The notes beneath the pieces are model-generated. The model did no database searches, was not told the DNA's origin, and was given only the letters and a program-made list of their open reading frames with translations. Position numbers and translations under genes: made by a program. DNA of 64,000 bases from the NCBI GenBank assembly GCA_964059195.1, contig CAXKWD010000006.1, forward strand, positions 176,388,825 to 176,452,824. Reading direction: 5' to 3'. Below are positions 37,976 through 49,964 of this stretch, piece by piece (positions within the stretch are counted from its first letter, which is position 1; each line of letters starts with the position of its first letter). This stretch comes from Ectobius pallidus (lineage: Eukaryota > Arthropoda > Insecta > Blattodea > Ectobiidae).

Positions 37976-39204
37976 TTGAAGAGTTATGACCATAATATGA
38001 CAAAATTAAACTTCTGTTAGCTAAGTTAATCAGACTCGCCAAATTGTAATTATTATCCGAACTCAGACTGAGGCTACCCATTGAATGTGTTGATCCATGG
38101 TTACACACCAATAGATCAACTCCAAAAATTGGTTTATAAACATAACCCAAGAGATTGTAATTGATTGAACGTGTCCAACATGTTACATCACAGCAGCATT
38201 CAGATGTGTTTAATGCAAGAACTCATTTAAACGTACAAATAACTTTTTTAAGGAAAACCATTACAGATGTCATGACTTGCTAGTATAGCAGAATTTTTAA
38301 AACTATTATTTGGTTTCTTACCGACAATCTGTGACACTTATAATGAAAAGCTGGTAAAACCAAGTTAAATCTCAAAACTGCATGCCCTTTGTTTGTTGTT
38401 CGACTTCTAAAGCTCAGCAGATAGTGAAAGGTGCAGAGCCAGGCCAATACTAGGGAAATTCCTTATTTATCCCTTTCATAAGATGCTTCTAGTATAATCT
38501 TAATTGAGGAGTTATATGTACAAGGGGTGTATATCAGAAAACCACATTTTGAGAAAATCGCATTAGTAATTTTTTAATGTCGTTGAAAACCTGTGTAAGG
38601 GACCATGTCTCACATCTACATAATACAACAGGGAGGATAATTGAATCATAAATTTTTGAAACCAAATAAGTTTTTTTTTTTTGGCATTTTTCAGGGGAAA
38701 AAAACTTAATATATCTGCTTCTGTTATTGTAATCAGAATGGATTTTTTAATTGAAAGATAGTTTCATTCTGGTTATAGGGAATGTGAAACAGTCCACGTA
38801 TTGCATTGGCGTTTCATTGAAAACAATATTAAAAGTTTGTGACTTATTTGGTTCCAAAAACTGAATAACAGAATAAAACTATTTTCCTTAAGTTTTTTAG
38901 TTATTGTACACAAGCTATAAGAAATTAATTAGTATATTCCACATCGCTTTTTATTATTATTATGTCAATAATGACTTATTGTGTTCACAGAAACTTGTGA
39001 GAATGACATTATGGTTGTCATCATCAATAATGATGTAACAGTTCAGCCTGCAGCTGAAAATAAATAATACATAAGAACAATTACAAGAAAACAGGAATAA
39101 CATATTGATAGTTAAGAGAAAAATATTAATAATAGATCATAAATATGCAAAGTAAAATCAGTTTTAATATGTGTTCAAGTAAAATAAAATAAAACCAGGT
39201 AAAC
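37976..39204. other. Unassigned DNA
   Basis: AT-rich with no recognised domain or paired termini. Confidence 0.3.
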
Positions 39205-39290
39205 TGATATAAGGCCCAGGCGGCATGGGTTGATTAAATGTCCCTAAAACGGAGAGGTGAAACTCAGGTAAAGATAGAAGAAGAAACTGG
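39205..39290 (+). mobile_element. SINE 3' part
   Basis: AAGGCCCAGGCGGCATGGGT ... GGAGAGGTGAAACTCAGG matches the 3' part of the SINE at 60540-60600 (AAGGCCCGGGCGGCTTGGGT, GGAGAGGTTAAACTACG). The head is absent. Confidence 0.6.
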
Positions 39291-39924
39291 TGTAACAAAT
39301 TGCCAGAATACTTTAGTTTAATCAGTGATAATTGCAATTATAATATGCAAAAAATAACTTACTTTTTTAATTGATCTCCGAGTTAGGCTCCAGATCGATT
39401 CATTAAACAGGGCTTACAGAAGAACAAGACCTAGTTTGATAAGCATATGTAAAGGAATATGTGGATAGTGTTATTTGTCAAAGATAACTGTATTGCAACT
39501 TTCAAAGCCGTACATGAGCACTGTAAAACAATATGTTGTCATGAGAATTGATTTGTATTTGACAAATTCTTTCAAATATTACCATAAAATAGGCACTAAA
39601 TTGGGCATTACTCCGGTACCGGTCAAGCGATTTGGTCCAATATCAATAGGCTTCTTCTCATGGACGTTATAAATGCGTATACCAAGTTTCATGAAAATCC
39701 GATAAAGCTTATTTCAGTTATCGCGCGTACAGACACATGGACAGACGGACGGACAGACATTTTCCGGTCCCCCACACAATCTCAGAAAGTACCATTCTGG
39801 CACTTAATAACACAGCAAACTATCCCTACCCACACGGGCTTCGATTGTAAACTGCACTTTGGAGCCATAATGAACAAGATAAACACTCAATAAAGACGTC
39901 ATACTGCCAAAAGCACTTCACACT
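39291..39924. other. Unassigned DNA, possible old repeat
   Basis: 39590-39760 (TCACGAAAATCCGATAAAGC-like, ACAGACACATGGACAGACGG) resembles conserved repeat tails seen in other insects, but no ends are visible. Confidence 0.3.
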
Positions 39925-39937
39925 GCCTTATAGAGGT

Positions 39938-40535
39938 GCCGTCACGGTGGCTCATGCTTAGCGCGTGGGCCTGGTATGCTAGCGGTCCCGAGTTCAAATC
40001 TCCGGGCCGGCGGGCGTGTCATTTGTGGTGGACAAAGCCGTGACCTTTGGGGGTTTTTCTCGGGGATCCTCCCGTTTCCCCCCTTCATTCATTCCACCAA
40101 CACTCTCCACTTCAACTTCCTTTCCCCCCTCATTATCATCCCGTTCCCCTTTACTGGTTTTCGGGCCAGCTCCTGCTGCAGACTCTGCTGCGGGCCTCCC
40201 CCGTCCTGCCCCGTTGCTTATGGTCAAGAGTTGCTGGTGGTGTCCCGTACCTTTGGGGCTCTCAGAGGGACCCTGGGTTAGTGGCGCACGTCATGGTGTG
40301 CCGCGCCTATGGGGCTCTTGTAGGAGGGACCCTGGGTACGGTGCACGTGGAGTGGTACCTGGTCTTAGCTGGATGTAGGGGAGCTCCGTGGGGGCTGGTG
40401 GTGGAGTCTGTTGACAGGGGGGCCTTAGGGCATGCACATCATTCGTTTCCTAGGGGGTGTACAATGGGCCCGCCTATGAGGCCTCCGTGCGCGAGCCCGT
40501 CAGGGCTCAGCCCCTGAGCCGATAAGCTAAGATAA
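39938..40535 (+). mobile_element. Long GC-rich tRNA-derived SINE with 13-bp TSD
   Basis: Perfect duplication GCCTTATAGAGGT (39925-39937, 40536-40548). Head with A-box-like GGTGGCTCATGCTTAGCG and B-box GAGTTCAAATCTC. The body GGGGGTTTTTCTCGGGGAT resembles the SINEs at 44.0 and 60.2 kb. The tail is GATAAGCTAAGATAA. The body is strongly GC-rich, giving several overlapping spurious ORFs. Confidence 0.85.
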
Positions 40536-40807
40536 GCCTTATAGAGGTGATATATTCCATTTCGACACCAAACAGGAAAATGGTATCCTCTGATTGAACC
40601 ATAAGGAGAACGTGGACTTACTTGATTTGAACACCAAAAGATCGGCCCCAAAAAAATGGAAAATTTTGATTTTTTTTGTTTAAACAATTTACGATTCTAT
40701 TGTCTTACAGATTTGTTTTTTAGATTTACTTATGTGACGATATTTTGTAGTAAAAAGAAAAGGCAGTATAAGTTATATACTCGTTATTTCATAACCTACT
40801 ATTACTA

Positions 40808-41507
40808 TCTACGATAATAAAAGGAAGTGTTTGTCTTTCTGTCTGTCTGTCTGTCCGCTATACCCAGCGAAATCTACTGAACGTAGAGATCTTAAATTTT
40901 AAACGTACATGGCCGAAGGGTGGCCGAGCACCACGAAGCCGGATTTTCTATTTTATTTTTTTTTAACATTTTTTCGTTCGCGAATTATGACTGAAAAACG
41001 GCCAGAAAACGTGATTTTTTTTCGATTTCGAAGCATCAGTTTTCAGTAATACATTTCAATTGTCAAATCAATTGCAGGTGGCTTTGCTTATTTTTGTCAT
41101 ACCTTGGAAATAAAAAGCATCGCGGTCGCTTGAATTTTGTAAGCCCACCTTGGTCGATTCATTTGTTTATAATGCCAAGGCACGCAGACATCTGAAATTT
41201 TCAACATAGACGGAAGAGGGATAATGAATGTTGGCCTAAATTGGCAAACATTGATCGATATGGACGGAACTAACTACGCACGGGGTTTTCTGGGCTAGGG
41301 AACTCGAATCCGAGTTGCTTTTCCCATGCTGTGCTTTCTAATCGTGGAATTCACTTCAAAGCCGATTATTAGCTATTGCAATTATATTAATGAAATATTA
41401 CTTAAGCCTATGAATGTTTTGCGTACTGTACAAGCGTTAAGAAATATGTTTTAATTATTTTACTTTAATTTTTAAATTCTGAATTAATTATCGCGGGCAT
41501 TTGCTAG
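40808..41507 (+). mobile_element. Non-autonomous Helitron, complete
   Basis: Starts TCTACGATAATAAAAGG after A and ends TTATCGCGGGCATTTGCTAG before T, the A|TC...CTAG|T insertion pattern. The interior shares (CTGT)n, CAGCGAAATCTACTGAA and CATTTGTTTATAATGCCAAG with 53.7-54.2 and 55.0-56.0 kb. Non-coding. Confidence 0.8.
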
Positions 41508-41867
41508 TTATTAATATAGCTGTCATTTAACATACGTGTCCTCTTAAATTTATACAACTAAAACGAGGCGTGAATTTACAAACATCTGACTGCAATGTAT
41601 TCAAGGCCTTCTCTATTCAAATCAGGAATAAGCCAGCTGAGGCCGTGGTTTTTACATTCATTTGTCTAGACATGTGACCTCCCATAAAACCGATTTTTAG
41701 AACGTTCATGTGTCAAAGACAGAAAAGTGTCCATATTAATCACAGTTATGCTCCAATATCTGAAGAGAAACAGAGATACTGTCAGATGGTTGTGTTGATT
41801 TAATTGAAAATGTGTCCCTAGCTCTCAGAGAAAGGAAAAAATGTATATTAATATACTTTATATATAT

Positions 41868-42330
41868 ACTTACTTACTTACTTACTTACTCAATGGCAAT
41901 AGAAAATTCCTAAGCAAGGTAAAGGAATATTATCTAGTTTATGGAACCCGAAGGTTCATTGCCGTGCTTACCTGAATCCGCCATTCAACCCTATTCTGTG
42001 CTAACTCCATCCAATCATCCCCCACAAATCCTACTTCCCATAAATCCGTTCTAAGATTGTCATCCCACCTACGTCTAGGTCTTCCACGTGGTCTTTTCCC
42101 TTCGGGTCTCCCAGTCAATACTTTTGAGATATGTCTTTCCTCCCCCATGCGTGCAACATGTCCAGCCCATTTCATCCTTCGCGATTTAATTACCCTTACT
42201 ATATCTGGTGATGCGTACAGATCCTGAAGCTCATCGTTATGCAATTTTCTCCAGTCCCCATTGTCATCCCTCTTGGGCCCAAATATTTTTCAAAACACCC
42301 TATTTTCAAAAACTCTCAGATATATATATA
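41868..42330 (-). mobile_element. LINE C-terminal fragment with (CTTA)n tail, copy 3 (best preserved)
   Basis: An open minus-strand frame (42244-41939) encodes [40 protein letters not shown] and [13 protein letters not shown]...MNLRVP-stop, the C-terminus of a non-LTR reverse transcriptase ORF abundant in insect genomes. The 3' tail is a (TAAG)n array seen as CTTACTTACTTACTTACT at 41869-41888. Catalytic RT motifs are missing. Confidence 0.85.
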
Positions 42331-43251
42331 TATATACCGGTAGTCAGGTGTTTTTCCTTTAAGACAATTATTTGTAGAGTAGAGACATACAAAGTTTGCA
42401 GAAGTTTTACCAAATCAACATGAAAGCAGAATCCACAGTGGGTTAGGAAGGGGGGTCCAGGGGGTCCGAGCCCCTAAAAGTAAAAACCTAAAATTCTATT
42501 TTTGTATTTAAAGAAATATTTATTAAATTAAACAAGTTTTGTTGGTGTGTCAAATATGATATACCCGTTATTTCCTTTTCATAACATAATGAGTAGGCTA
42601 TTATTTCCATTGTTCCATGTGCTATTTTCGGGGGGTGGACCCCCGACTTAGGTAAGGATTTCTTATTTACGTTGGCAGCGTCTTAGAGTATGGTAAACAA
42701 ATTTGCTAACTGATCTTTCAGTGCTAAAATAGCGTAAAATGTGATTTTCATTAGTTTAATACTTTAAAATGTTCTGGGGGTGGACCCCCGATCCCCCTAA
42801 CCCCCCAGCACTTTCGACCCTCTCCGAAATTATTTTCTGGCTACGTCATTGTTGCACTTATTATATTATTAGTTTAATGTTACAAAGTGACCCAAGAAGT
42901 TAAAGCGACAAAAAATTAATAAATTAAAAACATGGCCTCCCCCCCCTATAAAATATCATATGGGTGTCCTTGCTTCCATGAAATGTTGATTGTGAGGGAT
43001 CTCTGCAGGTATTGATCAGACAAACAGACCGGACTTTCCCGTGTTTCACTGCAGTAATCAGACGTCTTGTCATGGGTTTCTGCAGTCTAGCCACTACCAC
43101 GTGATTTTGTCTGCACTATTATCCAGGGAGATTAAAGCTCGGCTGGTTTTTAACAGGACTATTTATCTCATAATTCTTTCGATTTGGACCAATAATGAAG
43201 CTGAATTCATCCAATCATAGTGCTATTTCACTATATCTTTATCTAAATTGT
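42331..43251. repeat. GGGGGTGGACCCCC-containing repeat and flank
   Basis: GGGGGGTCCAGGGGGTCC, GGGGGGTGGACCCCCGA (42626) and GGGGGTGGACCCCCGATC (42776) recur, and the right end GGCTACGTCATTG is similar in style to the element at 48267-48662. Probably an old DNA transposon of that type. A short (AT)n tract lies at 42320. Confidence 0.45.
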
Positions 43252-43259
43252 ATCTTCAT

Positions 43260-43806
43260 CAGGGCCCAGATTCTGATGACCTAAAATTGTTTGAAAAATT
43301 ACCTATAAAATGACCCTAAATTTTAAAGAAAATGATTTAATAATTACGAAGAATTACTTAAAAACTGATATTTTATTTATAAAAATTATTATTGTGCACA
43401 CAAAGATATAGACTAATTTGTATATAATTCTAAAAACTGTAAATGTAGAAAGGAAATTGTTGCTCTAAAAACTTTGTTCTTGATTTGAACATTTGAGAAG
43501 AAAAATGAGAAATTTGTTTTTAAAGCAGATTCTGCAATAATGTTGCATTATAGGAACCTAGTCATTAATTTAAAGTAAATGCATGAAAATGACAAAATAA
43601 GGAAGCAAATGATATGAAAATGACTAAATAATAACGTAAAATCGAAATAAATGCCCTAAAAATATAAAATTGCATAAAATGACAAAAAAGACCTAATAAA
43701 AATGCATTTCTATAATCTAGAGGCCATGATTAGGATTTATATACAAGTTGGCAATGTCTAGGCAGGATCAATAAAAAGATGACATATCATTAGAATCCGG
43801 GCCCTG
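43260..43806. mobile_element. Non-autonomous hAT (GGGCCCAGATTCTGATG family), copy 3
   Basis: CAGGGCCCAGATTCTGATGA to inverted AGAATCCGGGCCCTG. Flanks ATCTTCAT and ATCATCAC match poorly, so the TSD has decayed or the boundary has moved. Confidence 0.8.
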
Positions 43807-44009
43807 ATCATCACCATCTATAAACATAACTGATATTAAATAGCATGAATGAAATGCATTTCTACTTACCTGCATAACTAGAAAATACAGCAATAATATA
43901 ATTGTTTCTGTTATGATTTGTTCTTTAAATAAAATGAATTACGCTTACATCTGTTCAGGAGTCACCATTTTAATTATGTTTTACTGGAACGCCTTTCATT
44001 TTTCAGCAA

Positions 44010-44215
44010 ATTTCAAAGTGACCGAGATGGTCTTGGATTCGCATTCGGGAGGTCCCAGGTTCAAATCCCGTGACCTGCCAATTTGACACGGGTTTTTTCA
44101 TGGTTTCCCCAATCGTAAAGGCAAATGCCGGATTGGATATTTACATACCATGAGTCATCCTCACCATTTTATCTTGTTTCATATCAATTTAAATAAATAT
44201 CAGTTGAAATTTACT
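44010..44215 (+). mobile_element. tRNA-derived SINE
   Basis: Head GTGACCGAGATGGTCTTGG, B-box CCCAGGTTCAAATCCC, then ACGGGTTTTTTCATGG and TTTCCCCAATCGTAAAGGC, the body type common in Polyneoptera SINEs (compare 39938 and 60196). The 3' end is AT-rich, about 44215. Confidence 0.7.
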
Positions 44216-45566
44216 CAATAAAAATACACCAACAATAGAAACAATTGACAATCAATATTTATATGGCCTACCCTAGTGTATAGACACAGATCCCGAACTC
44301 CTGATATGGCTCCGTAGCTAAAAGGAGTATAAACACAGCTGAATTAAAAAAAAAAATCTTACATTCATGTTTTTTCACAGAATGCCCTTTGGCACCGGAA
44401 TGATAATTTATTATTATAATTTGATTGCACTGCTATGTTTATTTCAGTGCTTTCTGGATAGTTATTAGTAAGGACTTCTATTCAATTATATTGCAGATAG
44501 AAAAATGAGTCCATATAAAGTTTTGTTTTATTTTATTTTTTAAACAAATACAATTATTTTTCATTAGGACGCCACCCGAATGAGCTCGTTGTTAGGGCAG
44601 TTGAGAAACACAAAAAATACACAATTATAAAAATACAATAATTTACAATAATAGAACGGAATTAAAAAGAAAAACAACATGAAGAACCAATGTTTACATA
44701 ACAGACATTGAACGAAAAAACTTTGGCCATGACAAATTTATAATAAGTGATTTGTTAATAGGTGGCATTGCCAGAGTCGATTAAAGCCTCTGCTAAAATA
44801 TCTGCATGCAGAAAATTGAGCGTTCATTTGTTAAAGCTTGCGACAGACTTTCAACATTAATTCTGGGTGTTTGTAAGTATTGATTAGTTATAAATGACGT
44901 TTCTAAATTATTTAGAGAATAAGTTTATAATATATAATATTGTTTCCGTAACGGAGCGTATCTGAGTCAGCCAAACGCAATTGATCACCTATATTATAAG
45001 GAAAGGAGGGTCAAGTCAGTGGCTATAAAAATGCTGCTTCAAGTCTGTGACATCTTTTCGGGATTAGGCCCATGGTACCCTCAGATATAGCAAAAATAAA
45101 ATTAATTTAAAACCAATTTAATAACAAAGAATTGACGTACCTGATAGGATTGAATAGACCCCTAACAGCTATTTCCTTGAAAGTTTTTTTTTTAAATTTA
45201 TACCTCAGCCGTTTCATAAAATATGAGAATTTTTCCCTCAAAGAGAGAAGTTATAAAATTATTGTAAATGGGTGGTTTAAAACCTCAAATTCTCTGAATA
45301 TTAAGGACTTAGATGTATCTGAAGTGGTTTCATGTGTAAAATCTGTCGATTTACTTATTTACTGTGTTGAGTTACTTTTTTTTTTTTTTTTTTTTGCCAT
45401 TTTTAGCATGATTTTAACACTCTTTAATACCAAGTAGTCAAGAGTAATCAGCTATGTCCATTTTCATTTCAGAAAATATACATCTTAAGGTACAATTTGG
45501 TATAAGATTAACTTCAAAAAATATGTGTGGTTAATTACTATGTAAAATAACAAACAAGGGAATTTT
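44216..45566. other. Unassigned DNA
   Basis: No gene. 44500-44640 (AGGACGCCACCCGAATGAGC) may be an old minus-strand LINE 3' end. A T-rich run at 45379-45395 could be a retroposon tail. Confidence 0.3.
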
Positions 45567-45958
45567 TGTCCCACCCGTAACAGTGATAGTTTTGTTAAAT
45601 TATTATTGATGAGTTAAATAAATTTTCGGACAACCTGGAAACAGTTTATAATTTGTATTTAATCCCTCATACCTTCATTAATAACAACATTGAGACCCTA
45701 ACAGTAATAGCAGAACAGAAAATGAGCTTTTGTTTTGCATCATTAAAATCAGTGTCCAAATTATGTCCCACCCGTAACACATTTTGAAAAACAAATTTAA
45801 ATTATTTAAAATAAATTTTAAATAATGCTTTGCATGTAGTGTGGAGGAGAAGGCATTGTCAATTTTACAGAATGTGTAGAACCAATTCTAGTTTATTATT
45901 TAAGATATGTAATAAACAAAAATAGTTTTTATAATTTGCTAGAATGTCCCACCCGTAA
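45567..45958 (+). repeat. Thrice-repeated TGTCCCACCCGTAA motif, about 190-bp spacing
   Basis: TGTCCCACCCGTAA occurs at 45567, 45764 and 45945 in the same orientation, 197 and 181 bases apart, while the DNA between is not obviously repeated. A related triplet with TGTCCCGTCCGTCAC lies at 50693-51059. Function unknown. Confidence 0.7.
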
Positions 45959-46815
45959 TTATGAAATGGTTGACCATATCCTTCCGAAACTGCACCAGGA
46001 AGCCAGGAAATTGACCCTCGTGTTCCAGTGATTAATCCGACCATCTTTAATTTTATTCTAATAGTTAATCTTTCATTTTTTTTAGTAAATATACTAGTAT
46101 AATTATTGAGTGTTTTACATTACATCGCTTGGTGCTGATTATGCCTCGACTTCATATCATTTTTTTGTGTTTAAAAAACTTCCCATACGAATATTACAAG
46201 TTATCATCGCTGTCGTTATTGACATAGCTAACCCCACTCGAGATTACGAGCTTATCGATAAATATGTGAGAACTAAGAACGAGCAAATGTATCTGCTGAA
46301 ACTCGTCAACTCGAGTTGGATTTATGAAGACTATTCCATGAATAAAAACGTAGTGGATTATACAAATAACAATTACTTTCGTGCTTTGCTGTATTAAAAC
46401 AAAACTAACAGCTGCGAGATCACGGCCTACTATGAATCAACCATCCATGAATCGATTCGAGTTACCGTGTTGTAACCAGGGCTACCAATGGTGCATATAA
46501 GACATAGTTAACTTCATTCAGGTAAGCTAACAGCAGAACAGAATAAAAGCACACGAACTGGCTTCCACCGAATCGAAATTGTGTTTTTAATCAATGTACA
46601 GTTCTATTATTTCAATTTCGTGATGCTTAAATGGCAGCGTGTGACGTATTAATCACTGCACATTGATGCTTACATGTCCAGTAACGAGCAGATGATTTTA
46701 TCGATAAAAGCATTTTATAAGATAAACGATCATGATTGGTCTATATCCGAGGAATAGCTAAACATTGTTGATCAATATCAACACGTCGTATGAATGTATA
46801 AAAAATATAAGTAAT

Positions 46816-47813
46816 AGGGCAAGGCATTTGATGATTTCGCATCTTTTTTATATGAAGGTTAAAATATGGCTCGAATTAATATAATTGTATATCATGAAAT
46901 AATTGATTAAATAAGGGCAATTTGTTTTGGCATTTTTTCCCTTTATTTTGCATTTTTCTTCATTTTCAAGAGTTAGGTCATTTTTGGCATTTTTAGATCA
47001 CGTATCAGTGGGGGCAGAGAGGAGCTTTTCCATGTACAAATTGTTAGTTTCAGACAACAGATAATCGGTTTTATTTGAGAATCTCCGCCAAGTGTTCATA
47101 GTTCATTTTAATTCAGGGTTGTTGTAAACACCACAGCAGTTTGTCTTGCAGCAATAAAGAATTATTTTTCTTTCTTTTTAAATGGCTCATATTTGCTAGG
47201 GGCAATGTGATGGACATGACAGTTCAGATGGAATTTATTTTTCGCTAAGGGTGTCCAAGTAGTATTAATATACTTACTTGTTTAATAACAAAATAAGTGT
47301 GTTTTATAATGTCAATTTATATATAACGCAATGTCATTCATTAAACAACTTTCAACAATTCGTTACTTCTCACCGTGGCGCGACATCCCTAAAGGGACAA
47401 GGCCTACCACCCAACCGCTGCATCATCTACCATAGGCAGACGGCAGGATTGGGGCCATTTGGGCAGCATGCCGACACCCACGTCCGATATTGGTGGTTTC
47501 CGCTACTTCTCTATCAAGTAGCTCCTCAATTTGAATCACGAGGCTGAGTGCACCCCTACCAGACCTCCCTACCTCAGAAAAATCCGAGGAGATCCCGGGG
47601 ATCGAACCCGGACCGACGGATCTGTAGTCAGCGACGCTAACTACAAGACCACGCCGGCGGTCATTCGTTACTTAAAAAACTCATAAGTAATAATGGTAAA
47701 TTTATTGGTCATTTCTTTAAAAAATCGTGTCATTTTTCAACTATTTTCAGGTCATAAATGCATTTTTTATTTTGCATTTTTCACTTTTTATGGTCATTAA
47801 ATGCCTTGCTCTA
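46816..47813 (+). mobile_element. hAT remnant carrying a SINE
   Basis: Inverted ends TAGGGCAAGGCATTTGATG and CATTAAATGCCTTGCTCTA. Flanks ATAAGTAA and ATAATTAT match at 6 of 8. Subterminal TTGCATTTTT/AAATGC words recur near both ends. 47006-47110 encodes [22 protein letters not shown], the hATC dimerisation block, the only coding part left. Confidence 0.75.
47369..47662 (-). mobile_element. SINE, copy 2 of the 290-bp family
   Basis: Perfect 11-bp duplication ATTCGTTACTT (47358-47368, 47663-47673). On the minus strand the head at 47590-47660 has GGCGTGGTCTTGTAGTTAGC and B-box CCGGGTTCGATCC. It shares its body with 35639-35928. Confidence 0.88.
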
Positions 47814-47912
47814 ATAATTATCATCATCAAATTCATGATATTTATAATCTTCAGCGTTTTTGCCGATTTTCTGTCGAGAACATTAACTGACTGTTGTGCT
47901 GTCTGTTTCTAG

Positions 47913-48082
47913 TATAGCAAAAAGATGAGCCTAATCAAGAGAAAGTGCCTAATTAAACAGATTCGCTGTATCCAGCTTGCTCGAAGGCACCTTGCTCATG
48001 TCCCTGCCGGAAGCAATTTCATCAAGAAGAGCTTAATCGAAAGGCAGATCTCTTCATCCTTAATGGCATGGGCAAAAGAAAG
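47913..48082 (+). CDS. Candidate internal exon of an unrecognised gene
   Basis: A strong polypyrimidine acceptor (TGCTGTCTGTTTCTAG) precedes 170 bases open in one frame: YSKKMSLIKRKCLIKQIRCI, QLARRHLAHVPAGSNFIKKS, LIERQISSSLMAWAKER. It ends AG|GTACAC in phase 2. The basic, helix-prone peptide has an IQ-like stretch (CIQLARRHL). It splices in frame to 52702-52747. I do not recognise the family. It could also be a chance open frame, but both junctions and the in-frame partner argue for an exon. Confidence 0.5.
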
Positions 48083-48266
48083 GTACACATTGGATTCTCA
48101 CATATCATTATATTATTACCGTATTTTACGGACTATAAGACTCTCCGGACTATAAGACTCTTCGGACCATAAGACACACCTTGATTTTAGGATGGAAGTT
48201 TAAAGGAAAAGAAACGTAGGCCTAATGTGACTCTAAACAAAAGATTTTTAAAGGGAAAAATATACT

Positions 48267-48662
48267 TCATAGCATAGGCGTAACCAGGCCGACCATATGA
48301 GGGGGGGGGGTTATAACATCCGCGGGGTCTGGCGAGTATGGAAGGAGAGGGGGGTCCGGGGGTCCTCCCCCGGAAAATTTTAAAAATTAAGATGCAAAAT
48401 AACGAGTTTTAAGCTTCCGGGGGTTCTCCCACGGAAAATTTTAAAAATTAAGATGCAAAATAACAAGTTTTAAGCTTCCGGGTGTCCTTCCCCGGAAAAT
48501 TTTAAAAATTAAGACGCAAAATAACGAGTTTTAAGCTTCCCACGCTTTATAATTGTATTAAGCAATTTATGGGCAGACTTAAAAAAATTATACAATTTTC
48601 CTTTTTTTAATCAATGGGGGGGGGGGGTTCAAACCCCCAAAACCCCCCCTCGCTACGCCTAT
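48267..48662. mobile_element. Small G/C-run element with TTCATAGC duplication
   Basis: ATAGGCGTAACCAGG to CTACGCCTATGC, with TTCATAGCAT on the left and TTCATAGCAT again on the right. Contains long G and C runs and the 61-bp triplicate. Confidence 0.6.
48357..48541 (+). repeat. 61-bp unit in three tandem copies
   Basis: Unit: CCGGGGGTCCTCCCCCGGAA, then AATTTTAAAAATTAAGATGC, AAAATAACGAGTTTTAAGCT. The three copies differ by a few substitutions (for example CTCCCACGG, CTTCCCCGG). Confidence 0.85.
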
Positions 48663-48954
48663 GCTTCATAGCATAAACAAATTATAACCTTGTGCAATAG
48701 AATCAGTGTAAATCACCTCCAATTTAAAACCTGCGTTGTACGAAATCTCTTCTGTAAAGATGGCATCGCGTAAATTTTAACTGAACTGATTTCTCATGAA
48801 AGACTGAAAATACTTTTACACCCTCTAACCCTCAATTCAGCATACGATAAGTGTAACGGGACAAGGCTGTGTAGAATTGATTTAAACCACCCGGCGGGGA
48901 CAACTCCTTTCGTTTAAAAGAACTCAAATTCCTTTCTTTTCTCATTGTAAAGCC

Positions 48955-49030
48955 GGTTGTCGACCAAGAGCTAAGCTAAGTCAAGACCAAAGCTAACTTA
49001 GCTTAGCTTTGGTCGACAACCAGCTTAAAC
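48955..49030. repeat. Hairpin with AGCTAAGCTAAG arms
   Basis: GCCGGTTGTCGACCAAGAGC and the inverse GCTTTGGTCGACAACCAGC flank an AGCTAAG-rich loop. Possibly a small foldback. Confidence 0.6.
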
Positions 49031-49080
49031 TTGGTTTCCAGCTACCATTATTTTACGATTGTGACAAGTGCACTGATGTA

Positions 49081-49777
49081 CAGTCGGTCAAATAAAAAAC
49101 GTCGGGCGGTATTTGATTAAGTATCACGAACGAGCATATGCGCATGTACAGGAAGACTTAAGGTTAGGTTCACACACGCCTCATGTCTTGATTATTTAGT
49201 CAGTTTTGTTCCAAAACAAACATGTATAGAAGGCTGTGGCTATATGCCTCAAATCCGCCATATTCTTGGTTGCAAATTTTTATAATATTAATAATTAATA
49301 GATTCGCGAGGAATATGTTTATTCAAGGAGCATTTTTTTAAGATTTTATTTTATAATACCGGTACTTCTAGTGCAAAATCAATAACTTACGCTCAACTTC
49401 TGCAACCAATCTTAGCATCGAAATACGCGTCCGGCCAGATCAACGTTTGCTATGAAAACTTCTCGCTGCTTCAGAGGCCGAAAAATGCAGGTCAATTACA
49501 GCCCTAACTACACTTTCTCTCACGTTAGCAATTGTATGTGGCGATGACACAAAGCAAAATTAATTATGACAATACATTAAGTTGAATATCGTGTGTTGCG
49601 CTTTCCGCGATTTTCATTTTTCCCCTCCTTGTTCATATTTTCCCTCCTGCCGCATGGCCTCATATGTTCCGAAAATGACCTGTATTTTGTGTTTTTTATA
49701 GGAAACTTGTGAACTAATGCGTCAAAACTTTAATTTTAACAGCATACGAGTCCCGACGTTTTTTATTTGACCGACTG
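49081..49777. mobile_element. TA-flanked MITE (CAGTCGGTCAAATAAAAAAC)
   Basis: Near-perfect TIRs of 25 bases, left CAGTCGGTCAAATAAAAAAC and its inverse on the right, TA on both sides (49079-49080, 49778-49779). Tc1/mariner-type MITE nested in the 48119 element. Confidence 0.85.
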
Positions 49778-49964
49778 TACAGTCTATTCCGAACTTTGTA
49801 ACCATCTTATCGTTTAAAACATCTTGTTTATAACTATGGTATTCCGGATAATATATTTACCATAATTTTAGTTATTTAGTGTACTTCGGACCATTAGACG
49901 CATCCAACTTCCAAGGCTCTGTTTTCAAGCTAAAAACGTGCTGCTCATGGTCCGTAAAATACGG

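Larger units (their letters stand above)
48119..49964. mobile_element. TA-flanked TIR element (CCGTATTTTACGGACTATAAG) with nested elements
   Basis: Left end CCGTATTTTACGGACTATAA, right end inverted CATGGTCCGTAAAATACGG, with TA at both borders. Such ends are common in animal genomes. Non-coding; it holds the elements at 48267-48662 and 49081-49777. Confidence 0.75.

Noticed and set aside
39976..40517. Overlapping long ORFs on both strands in the GC-rich block
   Set aside because: They lie inside a SINE with exact target duplications; the open frames follow from GC-rich composition.
46110..46397. 95-residue ORF MFYITSLGADYAST... as a gene
   Set aside because: No recognisable domain, no splice partner found in frame, and the start lies in unassigned AT-rich DNA; kept only as unsupported.
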